DNA of 64,000 bases, from NCBI GenBank assembly GCA_019186985.1, contig JABARQ010000016.1, positions 124,001 to 188,000 on the forward strand, read 5' to 3'. The DNA is from Prosthecobacter sp. (GTDB lineage: Bacteria > Verrucomicrobiota > Verrucomicrobiia > Verrucomicrobiales > Verrucomicrobiaceae). Shown here one piece after another: positions 17,027-26,506 of this stretch (position 1 is the first letter of the stretch; each line of letters begins with the position of its first letter). The notes below the pieces were generated by a model. That model saw only the letters and a list, made by a program, of their open reading frames with translations, did not search any database and was not told the origin of the DNA. The translations under genes were made by a program, and so were the position numbers.

Positions 17027-20000
17027 ATGATCCCCTTCCCCAAGCCGCCCATGAACAAGCCCGTCCTCAGCGCCCTGATCACAGCCCTCAGCATCGCCAC
17101 CATGCTTTCCGCCGCCGTGCCGCGTGACTTTGCCGTGGACCTGAAGGCCGCGATTTCGGACGTCGCCCCGCACATCACCCTCACCTGGACCCAGCGGGTG
17201 CAGGGCAGCATCACCGCCCAGAAGATCCACCGTCGCCTCAAGGGCGAGACGGCCTGGGTGAAGCTGGCCGACCTGACGACGACGCAGACGAGCTACACCG
17301 ACGGCACCGCGCTGCCCAGCGTGGAGTATGAATACTGGATGGAACGCACGTTCACCGGCCTGACGCCAGGCACGGCCATGGGCTACCTGAGCGCGGGGGT
17401 GAAGGTGGCGGAGGTTCACGCACGGGGAACGCTGCTGCTGGTGGTGGATGACACGATGGTGACCGCGCTGTCCCCGGAAATCGAGCAGCTGAAGCTGGAT
17501 CTCGCCGGCGACGGCTGGACGGTGCAGCAGATCACCGCGCCAAGAAGCGGCACGGCGGCAGGCACCAAGGCGCTCATCACCAGCGCCTACAACGCAGACC
17601 CGGCGAACGTGAAGGCCTTGTTTCTTCTGGGCCATGTGCCGGTGCCCTACTCGGGCAACCAGGCGCCGGACGGCCATGCCGACCACGTCGGCGCCTGGCC
17701 TGCCGACGGCTACTACGGTGACATGGACGGCAGCTGGACGGACACCTCGGTGAACAACACCTCCGCCTCACGAAACCAGAACGACAACATCCCTGGCGAC
17801 GGCAAGTTTGACCAGGCCAGCTTCCCAGGCCTTGTCGAACTTCAGGTTGGGCGTGTGGACCTGCACACCCTGAACCGCTCGCCCGCCGCCGGCGTGACGG
17901 AGGCGGCGCGGCTGAGGCGCTACCTGCGCCGTGCCCACGACTTCAGGCACAAGCAGGGCGCGTATGCCGCCATTCCAAGGCGGACGCTGATCCGCGACGG
18001 CTTCGGGCATGCCTTCACCTCCGAGCCCTTTGCGGTCACCGCCTGGATGGGCGCCTTCGCCTGCGTCGGCCAGCCGCCGGACGGGACCATTGAGGAGGCA
18101 CCGAGCGGGCAGTGGTTTTCCGCCTCCTATGCAGGTGGCAAGGACTATCTCTGGGGTCATGGCTGCGGCGGTGGCAGCCACGAGTCGGCGGCCAGCTTCG
18201 GCACCTCGACGGACATCGGCCATCTTCCCAGCCGGGTCGTGTTCACCAGTTTGTTCGGCAGCTATCACGGAGACTGGGACGCGGACAACAACCTGATGCG
18301 CACGATGATCGCCGGCAACGCCGCGGGCGACTCGCTCGGCCTGACCTGCTTCTGGGCAGGCCGGCCGAACTGGTTCCCCCATCACCCCGGCATGGGTGAG
18401 ACCCTGGGCTTCATGACGCGTGTCTCCATGAACGGCGGCCTCACCGGAGGCGGTTCTTACACGCCCGGAGGCTCCTCCTACAGGGGCGTGCACATCGGCC
18501 TCATGGGTGACCCGGCCCTGCGAATGCATGCCGTGGAACCGCCGCGCCGACTGGCGGGAACCAGCGCCTCCGGCCAGGTCAGCCTGAGCTGGGCGGCCAG
18601 CACCGAAAGCGCCCTGCAGGGCTATCATGTCTACCGAGCGCCTGCTCCATCGGGGCCGTTTGTGAAGCTCACCACGGCCCCGCTGGTCACGACGGCTTAT
18701 GCGGATTCCACGGTCACGACGGGCAGCAGCCACACCTATCTGGTCCGCACCCTGAAGCTGGAAAACGTGCCGGGCGGCTCCTACTACAACCTCAGCGTCG
18801 GCTCACCGCTGACGCTGACCGTCTCGGGAGCTGGCAGCGCAGCGCCGCTGAACGCGACCGAGCTGACCGTCACGCCCGTCAGCGCGACCAGCGCCAGCCT
18901 GGCCTGGCAGGACAACGCCTCGGATGAAACAGGCTTCCGCATCGAACGGAAGACGAACGCCGGCGGCTCCTGGAGCACGGTGGCAACCCTGGCCGCAAGT
19001 TCGGCCAGCCACACGGACAGCGGACCGTTCACCCAGGGGAACGTCTACTACTACCGCGTCATCGCCACCGGCGCCTCGGGTGACTCCGCCAGCTCCAATG
19101 AGGCTTCGTTTGAAGCCGTGGCCGGGTTTGTCGAATTTACGGCGACCAAGGTGAAGGTGAACAAAAACGCCGGCACCGTGGCGCTGAGCGTGCCGCGCAT
19201 CGGCGGGGCCGTCGGCGCGGTGTCCGTCAGCTATGCGACCAGCGGCTCGAGCGCCGTCGCAGGCACGCACTTCACCACCACCAGCGGCACCCTGAGCTGG
19301 GCGGACGGGGATTCCTCCGCCAAGACGATCAACGTGCCGGTGACCAACACCGGCTCGCCGCAGCTGCCGAGGCAGTTCAAGGTCGCGCTCAGCAGCCCGA
19401 CCAACGGTTTGCTCATCGGCCAGTGGCTGAGCGTGGCCGTGCAGATCGAGGATCCGACCGCCACCCTGGATGCGCCCTGGACCTCCGCGATGATCAGCAC
19501 GGTCACTGACAGCTCGCCCGCCGTCAGCGCCGAGGGCATGATCGGCGACAGCATCATGGGAGGTTCTGGAGTCACCAGCGGCGCCACCTCGGAGGCGGGG
19601 CGCTTCATTTATCAGTCCAGGACCGGTGACGGTGTCATCACGATGCAGGTGCCCACGCCGACGCCCGCCCAGGGAAGCGCGCGCTTCGCCGTCATGGTGC
19701 GGGCGTCAACCGGCAACACGGCAGTCGCCGCCGCGACGGTCGGCGCCAGCTCCGCCGCAGCACACGGCACCAAGCTCGCCTACCGCAGCACGGTGGGGGG
19801 AGGCATGACGGTGACGCCTTCTGCGGACAACAACATGGACACGCCGCAGTGGCTGCGCCTCACCCGCGCTGGCAGCACCTTCATTTCAGAATCCTCGCCC
19901 GACGGCGTCGAATGGACCCTGCTTGGCAGCACGTCGATTTCCACCATGCCCGCCACGGCCCTTTGGGGTGTCTTCCATTATTCGGCGGACTGGTCGGGCA

Positions 20001-22576
20001 GCAGCACCTACCTGGCGGACTACCAGCTCGCCACCTACCAGAACCTCAGCGTGGCCTCGCTGCCGGTGCCGGAAAGCCCCACCAACCTGGACACGCCCAC
20101 GGTGACCAACACCTCGATCACGCTCACCTGGGCAGCGACCTCCTATGCCGGAGGCTTCCGCATTGAAAGACGCGGGGATGACGGCTCGCTGGACATCGTC
20201 GCGGATGTCAGCGGGGCAACGCTCACCTACAACGACATCACCGTGCGCTCCGACACGGCCTACGAGTACCGCATCATGGCCTACAACGGCACCGGCGGCA
20301 GTCCCTGGAGCAACGCCGTGCAGACCATGACACCGGCGGGCGACCTGGTTTACACCGTCACCACGGATGACACGGGCGGCGCCGACGCCACGCTGCGTTA
20401 TGACAGCCAGGCCGCGAACTTCGGCGCCACGACCACCCTGCCGGTGACGGACACCGCCGTGGCCGACGGCTCCATGACGCCGGTGACGAAAAGCTGGCTG
20501 CGATTCAACCTCGGCTCCATTCCGACGATCAAGTCGGCGAAGCTTCGGCTGGCCTATGTGGGCGGCGAAAACCTCGACGCCGCGTTTGCCGCATCCAGCT
20601 ACTACTGGATGACCGGCCGTCTGCTGGCGGAGGCCTCCGACACCTGGGACGAGGCCGCCGTCACCTGGAGCAGCGCGCCGCAGAACAACACCACCACGGC
20701 TGGAGTGACGGGGATCAGCCAGCAGGTCATCAGCTACTTCCATTTTGACGCCTCCACGCTGCCCGCAGCGGGAAGCGTGGTGGACTTCAACCTCATCGCC
20801 AGCACGCTGAACACCAGCCGCGGCGCCAACAACCTGCTCACTTTCGCCCTGCTTCCCAGCGCCACCTTCAGCGGTGCCATGATCTGGGCGTCACGAGAGC
20901 ATGCCACCCTGCCCCCGCCCACCCTGGAGATCACCGCCGCAAGCACGCAGCCGAAACGGCCCGGCTTCCTCACCCGCAGCGCCGGAGCAGGCAGCAATGT
21001 CGTGCTGACCTGGCTGGACACCACCTCGGATGAAACAGGCTTCCAGATCGAACGACGGGTCGCCAACGGCGAGTGGACCCTGCTCCAGACGACGGCGGCG
21101 GGCAGCACGACCTTCACCGACACCGGCACACTGCCCGGGGTGATCTATGAATACCGGATCCGCGCCGTGACCCCTGCGGGCAGCTCCTCCTGGGCCACCG
21201 TGCCCTCCGTCGTCCACAGCGGCTCCTTCAACATCACCGGCGCGGTGTTTTCCCCCAATGGCACCTTCTTCACCAGGACCGACGCACCGGAACAGAACAC
21301 CCATGTGCCGACCAGCCTCATGTTCTACACACCGCCGGCCAGCTTTGTGTCCAGCGTGACCCTCAGCACCTCGGCGCTGCGCAACAACTTCAACGGCTGG
21401 CTCGGCATGAAGATCACCACCGGCACCTCGCCCGTGGTGGTCCGTGAACTGGCACGCTGGGTGCTCACCGGCAACACGGGCACCCACACCGTGAAGATCG
21501 TCAATGCCGCCACCAGCCTCGACGTGCCGGGCGCATCGGCCGTGGTGAACACGAGCGGCGCCCCCGCAGGCGCCTTTGCCTACACGCCGCTGGCGGTGCC
21601 GGTGACGCTGGCCGCCAACACCACCTATCATGTGGTGAGCCAGGAAGTGAGCGGCGGCGACCAGTGGTATGAGGGCAACAACACACTCACCTACGCCGGC
21701 ATCGCCACCGTCGACCAGTCCGTGTATTCCAGCAACGGCACCACCTACACCACGGGCTACAGTGCGAACAACAGCTACATCCCCGTGAACTTCCGCTACT
21801 CAAACGCCTCCACAGCGCTGGTCAGCGGCCACAGCATGACACGCCTGCGCAACGATTACACCGGCTGGCTGGGCATGGAGTTCACCACCGGAGCCTCCGT
21901 CCTCACGATCTCCGAACTCGGCCGCTGGGTGGTGGCGGGCAATTCCGGCACGCATCCCGTGAAGCTGATCGAAAAGGCCACCGGGACCGAGATCGCCTCG
22001 GCCAGCATCGCCACAAGCGGGGCTCCGGCCGGACAGGTCCAGTATGCCGCCCTGCCCTCCGTGGCCACCCTGGCCGCCGGCACCAGCTACTACCTTGTCA
22101 GCCAGGAGACGGCGGGAGGAGACCAGTGGTACGACTTTTCCAAACCGGCACCCGGCACCGCGACAGGCTACCAGGACTGGCTGCTCAGCAACGGCCTGCC
22201 CATGGATGAAAGCGGCCAGGGCAGCGCCAGCGCCACGCCCGCTGATGACGGCCTGCAGAACCTGGTCAAATACGCCCTGGGCCTGGCCCCGGCAACACGC
22301 GGCCATCAGGGCAGGCTGGGCTACGGACAGGTGAATGAGAGCGGTTCCAACTACCTCACCTTCACCTATGTCCGCCCCGAGCCAGCCCCTTCGGGAATCA
22401 GCTACATGGTCGAAGGCAACGCCATCATGAGCCCGGCCGGCTGGTCCGGCACGGGCATCCTGCCGGTGAGCAGCGCCGTCAACGGCGCCATCCGAACCAT
22501 CACCGTGCGCGACAGCAACGCACCGATGACCGGCGGCAACCGCCGCTTCATGCGCCTGCGCGTGACACAGCCCTGA
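17027..22576 (+). CDS. Large secreted multidomain protein with gingipain-like region, FN3, Calx-beta and DNRLRE-like domains
   Basis: This 1849-residue protein has a signal peptide (LSALITALSIATMLSAAVP) and a mosaic of domains. Residues about 128-504 resemble C25 (gingipain) caspase-like folds, with LLVVDDTMVTALSPEIEQLK and a GHG at residue 378, but the position of the catalytic Cys reads VVFTSLFGSYHG. Then come two fibronectin type III domains (505-698), a Calx-beta domain (702-811), a concanavalin-like domain (815-1008), a third FN3 domain, a DNRLRE-like domain (1105-1303), a fourth FN3 domain, and two related repeats containing GWLGM and GGDQWY (1402-1703). The C-terminal domain (VKYALGLAP) is common in verrucomicrobial secreted proteins. 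The ATG at 17027 has a GAGG upstream; the ATG at 17051 is an alternative. A surface or secreted carbohydrate- or protein-binding role is inferred. Confidence 0.82.
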   Translation: MIPFPKPPMNKPVLSALITALSIATMLSAAVPRDFAVDLKAAISDVAPHITLTWTQRVQGSITAQKIHRRLKGETAWVKLADLTTTQTSYTDGTALPSVEYEYWMERTFTGLTPGTAMGYLSAGVKVAEVHARGTLLLVVDDTMVTALSPEIEQLKLDLAGDGWTVQQITAPRSGTAAGTKALITSAYNADPANVKALFLLGHVPVPYSGNQAPDGHADHVGAWPADGYYGDMDGSWTDTSVNNTSASRNQNDNIPGDGKFDQASFPGLVELQVGRVDLHTLNRSPAAGVTEAARLRRYLRRAHDFRHKQGAYAAIPRRTLIRDGFGHAFTSEPFAVTAWMGAFACVGQPPDGTIEEAPSGQWFSASYAGGKDYLWGHGCGGGSHESAASFGTSTDIGHLPSRVVFTSLFGSYHGDWDADNNLMRTMIAGNAAGDSLGLTCFWAGRPNWFPHHPGMGETLGFMTRVSMNGGLTGGGSYTPGGSSYRGVHIGLMGDPALRMHAVEPPRRLAGTSASGQVSLSWAASTESALQGYHVYRAPAPSGPFVKLTTAPLVTTAYADSTVTTGSSHTYLVRTLKLENVPGGSYYNLSVGSPLTLTVSGAGSAAPLNATELTVTPVSATSASLAWQDNASDETGFRIERKTNAGGSWSTVATLAASSASHTDSGPFTQGNVYYYRVIATGASGDSASSNEASFEAVAGFVEFTATKVKVNKNAGTVALSVPRIGGAVGAVSVSYATSGSSAVAGTHFTTTSGTLSWADGDSSAKTINVPVTNTGSPQLPRQFKVALSSPTNGLLIGQWLSVAVQIEDPTATLDAPWTSAMISTVTDSSPAVSAEGMIGDSIMGGSGVTSGATSEAGRFIYQSRTGDGVITMQVPTPTPAQGSARFAVMVRASTGNTAVAAATVGASSAAAHGTKLAYRSTVGGGMTVTPSADNNMDTPQWLRLTRAGSTFISESSPDGVEWTLLGSTSISTMPATALWGVFHYSADWSGSSTYLADYQLATYQNLSVASLPVPESPTNLDTPTVTNTSITLTWAATSYAGGFRIERRGDDGSLDIVADVSGATLTYNDITVRSDTAYEYRIMAYNGTGGSPWSNAVQTMTPAGDLVYTVTTDDTGGADATLRYDSQAANFGATTTLPVTDTAVADGSMTPVTKSWLRFNLGSIPTIKSAKLRLAYVGGENLDAAFAASSYYWMTGRLLAEASDTWDEAAVTWSSAPQNNTTTAGVTGISQQVISYFHFDASTLPAAGSVVDFNLIASTLNTSRGANNLLTFALLPSATFSGAMIWASREHATLPPPTLEITAASTQPKRPGFLTRSAGAGSNVVLTWLDTTSDETGFQIERRVANGEWTLLQTTAAGSTTFTDTGTLPGVIYEYRIRAVTPAGSSSWATVPSVVHSGSFNITGAVFSPNGTFFTRTDAPEQNTHVPTSLMFYTPPASFVSSVTLSTSALRNNFNGWLGMKITTGTSPVVVRELARWVLTGNTGTHTVKIVNAATSLDVPGASAVVNTSGAPAGAFAYTPLAVPVTLAANTTYHVVSQEVSGGDQWYEGNNTLTYAGIATVDQSVYSSNGTTYTTGYSANNSYIPVNFRYSNASTALVSGHSMTRLRNDYTGWLGMEFTTGASVLTISELGRWVVAGNSGTHPVKLIEKATGTEIASASIATSGAPAGQVQYAALPSVATLAAGTSYYLVSQETAGGDQWYDFSKPAPGTATGYQDWLLSNGLPMDESGQGSASATPADDGLQNLVKYALGLAPATRGHQGRLGYGQVNESGSNYLTFTYVRPEPAPSGISYMVEGNAIMSPAGWSGTGILPVSSAVNGAIRTITVRDSNAPMTGGNRRFMRLRVTQP

Positions 22577-22632
22577 GCCACGTTCATCCCGGCGTTCGAC
22601 AGGCGGCGTCATCTCGACTATGCAGGTTCCGG

Positions 22633-24951
22633 ATGCCGCCGGACCAGCTCAGCCTTTTTGCCCATGACGCCCCTTCACCAGGGTCGTCCGACGAGGCCAT
22701 GGAGCCTGGTGCAGGGGTGGCGAGGGTGCAGCTGGAAGGGGCGGCGGCCCTGGAGCTGGACTATGCCGTTCCTGAAAAATGGGCTGGGCGCGTCAGCGTC
22801 GGCACACGCGTGACCGTGCCCCTGCAAAACCAGCGGGTGCCGGCGGTTGTCATCGAACTGCTCGAATCCTCCCCGCACCGGCACCGGCTGAAGGAGATCG
22901 CCGGCATCGTGGGTTCGCGCCCCATGTTCACGCCCGGCCTGCTGCGGCTCGCCGACTGGGTGGCGGAGTATTACCTCGTGCCCGTCCACCGCGTGCTGCG
23001 GGCCATGCTTCCCCAGGCCGTGCGCGACCGGCCGGAAACCTTCCTCAAGGACAGCCACCTCAAGCTGGTCAGGGAGCCGGCACCCGAGGTGCTGGACAAG
23101 ATGACAACGCGCGCGCCGCTGCAGGCCAGGCTGCTGGAGGAGCTGCGAAGGCGCGGGGGCGAGGCGACGCTGAGCGACCTGCGCCGCGACCTGCCGAGCG
23201 CCACCACGGTGATCAAGAGCCTTCTCAAGAACGGCTGGATCACACGCGCCGAGATCCGGGTGACACGCGACCCCTTTCAAACCGAGGAGTTCCTGCCGTC
23301 GCAGCCGCTGACGCTGACCGAGGAGCAGCAGGCCGCCTATGACGCAGTGATCGAAGCCGTCCGGAAACCGGCGGATGCGAAGCCGCTGCTGCTGCACGGC
23401 GTCACCGGCAGCGGCAAGACGGAGGTTTACCTGCAGGCGATCACCGACGTGCTGAAGGCGGGAAAAACCGCCCTGGTGCTGGTGCCGGAGATCAGCCTGA
23501 CACCGCAGACCATCGAACGTTTCAAGGCGCGTTTTTCCGAACGCAAGGACAGCATCGCCGTGCTGCACAGCCACCTGAGCGACGGCGAGCGTCATGACGA
23601 ATGGTTCAAGGTGCAGGAGGGCCGCGCGGACATCGTCATCGGCGCCCGCAGCGCCATCTTTGCGCCGCTGGAGCGGCTCGGGCTGATCATCGTCGACGAG
23701 GAGCATGAGCCGAGCTACAAGCAGGAGGACGCGCCTCGTTATCATGCGCGTGACCTCGCCGTCGTGCGCGGCCGGCTGGAGGGCTGCGCCGTGCTGCTCG
23801 GCTCCGCCACGCCGAGCCTGGAGTCGTTTCAAAACGCGCTGACGGGAAAATATGAGCTGCTGCGCATGACGCGGCGCACGGACGGCAAGTCCATGCCGCT
23901 GATCCGCATCATCGACATGCGGCTGCAGCGGCGGAAGGGCACGGGCACCAGCATCGGCAACGCCATGATCCTCTCCGAGCGCCTGCGGACGGCGGTCACC
24001 GCGCGGCTGGAACGGCGCGAACAAACGATTCTCTTCCTCAACCGCCGCGGCTTCCACACCACGCTCGACTGCACCGCCTGCGGCGAGGTCGTGCAGTGCC
24101 AGGACTGCGCCGTGCCGATGACGCTGCACAAGGCGGACAACCGCCTCGTCTGCCACATCTGCGGCGCAAGGCGCGTGCCGCCGACCAAGTGCCCGAGCTG
24201 CAAGGAGCCCGGCCTGAAGTACGGCGGCTTCGGCACCGAACGGGTCGAGGCGGCGGTGCGTGAGGTGTTCCCCCAGGCCCGCATCGCCCGCGTGGACACC
24301 GACACGATGCAGCGGAAGAACCAGCTCCGCGACACCCTGAAGGACTTCCGCGCGCAGAAGCTGGACATCCTCATCGGCACGCAGATGATCGCCAAGGGGC
24401 TCGACTTCCCCAACGTCACGCTCGTCGGCGTGCTGAACGCGGACACCGCCCTGAACCTGCCGGACTTCCGCGCGGCGGAGCGCACGCTGCAGCTGCTGAT
24501 CCAGGTGGCCGGACGCGCCGGGCGCGGCGAGCTGAAGGGCGAGGTGTTCGTGCAGACCTACGCACCGCACAGCCCGGCGATCCAGTTTGCGCGGCATAAC
24601 AACTTCGAAGGATTCGCGGAGCAGGAGCTGGAGCACCGCCAGGCCTTCAAGTACCCGCCCTACGGCCACATGGTGCTCATCAGCAGCCGCGGAAAGCATC
24701 AGACCCAGGCCGAGTTCACCCTGCAGACCCTGCACAAGCGGCTGGAGCAGGGACTTCCGGAAGGAGCGGTCATGGGCGAGCCCTCGCCCTCCTCCCTGGC
24801 GAAGGCGCACGGCCAGTACCGATTTCAACTTCTGCTGCGCACGGAACGCATCCGTCCGCTGGCCCGGCACCTGGGCAAGGTCATGGCCTCCATCACCCTG
24901 CCGCCGGAGATCCTGGTGACCTGGGACGTGGATCCGGTGAGCCTGGGCTAG
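22633..24951 (+). CDS. priA: Primosomal replication protein N' (PriA helicase)
   Basis: PriA recognises stalled or repaired replication forks and reloads the replicative helicase. The 772-residue protein has the N-terminal DNA-binding region, a Walker A motif (LHGVTGSGKTEVYLQ, about 256-263), the DEEH Walker B (IIVDEEHEPSYKQED), the cysteine-rich zinc-binding insert (CTACGEVVQCQDC, then CHICGARRVPPTKCPSC), and helicase C-terminal motifs such as IGTQMIAKGLDFP and QVAGRAGRG. Length and motif order match the family. Residues 5-9 read QLSLF, which equals the consensus motif for binding the DNA polymerase sliding clamp. The ATG at 22633 is the start that includes it. It is convergent with the FAD oxidoreductase gene. 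Confidence 0.96.
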   Translation: MPPDQLSLFAHDAPSPGSSDEAMEPGAGVARVQLEGAAALELDYAVPEKWAGRVSVGTRVTVPLQNQRVPAVVIELLESSPHRHRLKEIAGIVGSRPMFTPGLLRLADWVAEYYLVPVHRVLRAMLPQAVRDRPETFLKDSHLKLVREPAPEVLDKMTTRAPLQARLLEELRRRGGEATLSDLRRDLPSATTVIKSLLKNGWITRAEIRVTRDPFQTEEFLPSQPLTLTEEQQAAYDAVIEAVRKPADAKPLLLHGVTGSGKTEVYLQAITDVLKAGKTALVLVPEISLTPQTIERFKARFSERKDSIAVLHSHLSDGERHDEWFKVQEGRADIVIGARSAIFAPLERLGLIIVDEEHEPSYKQEDAPRYHARDLAVVRGRLEGCAVLLGSATPSLESFQNALTGKYELLRMTRRTDGKSMPLIRIIDMRLQRRKGTGTSIGNAMILSERLRTAVTARLERREQTILFLNRRGFHTTLDCTACGEVVQCQDCAVPMTLHKADNRLVCHICGARRVPPTKCPSCKEPGLKYGGFGTERVEAAVREVFPQARIARVDTDTMQRKNQLRDTLKDFRAQKLDILIGTQMIAKGLDFPNVTLVGVLNADTALNLPDFRAAERTLQLLIQVAGRAGRGELKGEVFVQTYAPHSPAIQFARHNNFEGFAEQELEHRQAFKYPPYGHMVLISSRGKHQTQAEFTLQTLHKRLEQGLPEGAVMGEPSPSSLAKAHGQYRFQLLLRTERIRPLARHLGKVMASITLPPEILVTWDVDPVSLG

Positions 24952-24961
24952 AGCCCATGAA

Positions 24962-26383
24962 TCAGACGGGCTTGCGCAGCGCCTCCAGCTTCGCCGAGAC
25001 CTCGCTCCAGGCGACGTCGTGAGGAAGACGCCCGGACTTTGCGGCCAGGGCGGCGGTGACGCCTGCGGACTCGCCCATGGCGACGGAGTTTCCGGTGACG
25101 CGGTAGCTGGCGTGGGAGATGAAGTCGCCGCTGATGTTGCGCCCGGCCATCATGAGGCCGTCCACGTCCTTCGCGATGAGGGCTCGCAGGGGGATGTCAT
25201 AAGGCTTGGTCTTGATGCCGGCGTTGTGGTAGGCGGCCTTCTTGTTGTTCTCGGCACTGAGTGCGTGGATGTCCACGCTGAAGGTCGCACGCACCACGGC
25301 GTCCTCATGGCGCGCGCCGTCGATGACGTCCTGCTTTCCGACGACATACCTGCCCCGGATGCGGCGGCCGTCACGCACGCCGATCTGTTCGGCGGTGGCG
25401 GCGATCTGAAGCCCGTCCCAGGGGCCTCCGAGCCCGCGCAGGCCGTTGACGATCTTGTGCAGCTCGGAACGCGCCTGCACGGTGGCCTCGGTGATCCTGG
25501 CGGCATCAAAGCAGGGCACGCCATACTGATGGTTCGTCATCACCAGCAGCAGGTTGTCGCGGATCTGCCAGAGGGTGGGCTTGGCATAGCTGGGGAAATG
25601 ACCGGTGCTCCTGATGGCGGCCAGGAGCCTGTCCTTGGCATTGCCGTCCGCCCTGCTTGGATCGGACCCGTGGATGAATCCGGCCAGGGCTGCGGCGTCC
25701 TTGCAGACAAGCAGGGCGTTCAGGGACATGGGCTGGCAGGGGCAGGCCTCGGATTCGCCAAATTCATAGCTGCATCCCGCCAGGGCGCCGAGGTCGCCGT
25801 CGCCGGTGGTGTCGATGAAGACCGGCGCCTTCCAGGCCTGGCGCCCGGACTTGGACTCGGTGACGATGGTGGTCAGGCGAGGGCCCTCCTTGTAGGCGGC
25901 GGCGACACGGGTGTGAAGCTGGAAGGTGACGCCGGCCTCGACGAACATCTCCTCCAGCAGCAGCTTCATTCCCTCGGGTTCATAACAAACACTTTGTCTG
26001 CTGCTGCCCCGGCGCATGCCGCGCCCGTCGAGGCGCTTCAGCAGCTCCTGGTTGAAGCCGGGCTTGTCGAAGTCGAGCAGGTAGCCGAGCAGGCCGGCCG
26101 TCCAGACGCCGCCGAGGCAGCCGCGCCATTCAAACACGCGGACCCTGGCCCCGGCACGCGCGGCCAGGATCGCGGCGGCGATGCCCGCCGGACCGGCGCC
26201 GCAGACGATGACGTCGGCGTCCTGGTTCAGCGGCAGGTCACGGGCCTCCTCATGAAAGGCGCCTGCCCGGGGCATGGCGGGCTTCGCTTCTTCAGCAGCG
26301 GAAACCAGGGCGGGGCTGACGGCGGCGCCGGAAAAGGCGGCACGCAGGAAGGAACGGCGTTTGAGTTCGGAGGCGGGGTTCAT
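24962..26383 (-). CDS. Exported FAD-dependent oxidoreductase
   Basis: This 473-residue flavoprotein has an N-terminal export signal (RRSFLRAAFSGAAVSPALVSA) of Tat type and the FAD-binding Rossmann motif (DADVIVCGAGPAGIAAAILAARAG, with an acidic end to the second strand: FEWRG). A second conserved part, VFIDTTGDGDLGALAGC, and the C-terminal GMMAGRNISGDFISHASYR-type segment place it in the pfam FAD_oxidored family, common in planctomycetes and verrucomicrobia and often called xanthan-lyase-like or glucose-inhibited-like. The substrate is unknown, possibly a sugar derivative. The ATG at 26383 is chosen because the signal follows it; an in-frame TTG lies at 26431. It is divergent from the secreted protein gene at 26507. 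Confidence 0.88.
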   Translation of the reverse strand: MNPASELKRRSFLRAAFSGAAVSPALVSAAEEAKPAMPRAGAFHEEARDLPLNQDADVIVCGAGPAGIAAAILAARAGARVRVFEWRGCLGGVWTAGLLGYLLDFDKPGFNQELLKRLDGRGMRRGSSRQSVCYEPEGMKLLLEEMFVEAGVTFQLHTRVAAAYKEGPRLTTIVTESKSGRQAWKAPVFIDTTGDGDLGALAGCSYEFGESEACPCQPMSLNALLVCKDAAALAGFIHGSDPSRADGNAKDRLLAAIRSTGHFPSYAKPTLWQIRDNLLLVMTNHQYGVPCFDAARITEATVQARSELHKIVNGLRGLGGPWDGLQIAATAEQIGVRDGRRIRGRYVVGKQDVIDGARHEDAVVRATFSVDIHALSAENNKKAAYHNAGIKTKPYDIPLRALIAKDVDGLMMAGRNISGDFISHASYRVTGNSVAMGESAGVTAALAAKSGRLPHDVAWSEVSAKLEALRKPV

Positions 26384-26506
26384 CACGGGTCGGGGACGGG
26401 TGATCTTCCCTTTTCTCCAGAACTGAGACAAGCAGGAAACGAGCTTGAATAAGATGCACCGGCAAACAGTTTAAGGATGCCTCCCGTCCTCCGGCACGGA
26501 TTTCCC

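Noticed and set aside
22675-24870. A 731-codon minus-strand frame opposite priA
   Set aside because: PriA motifs are all on the plus strand. The opposite frame has no domain.
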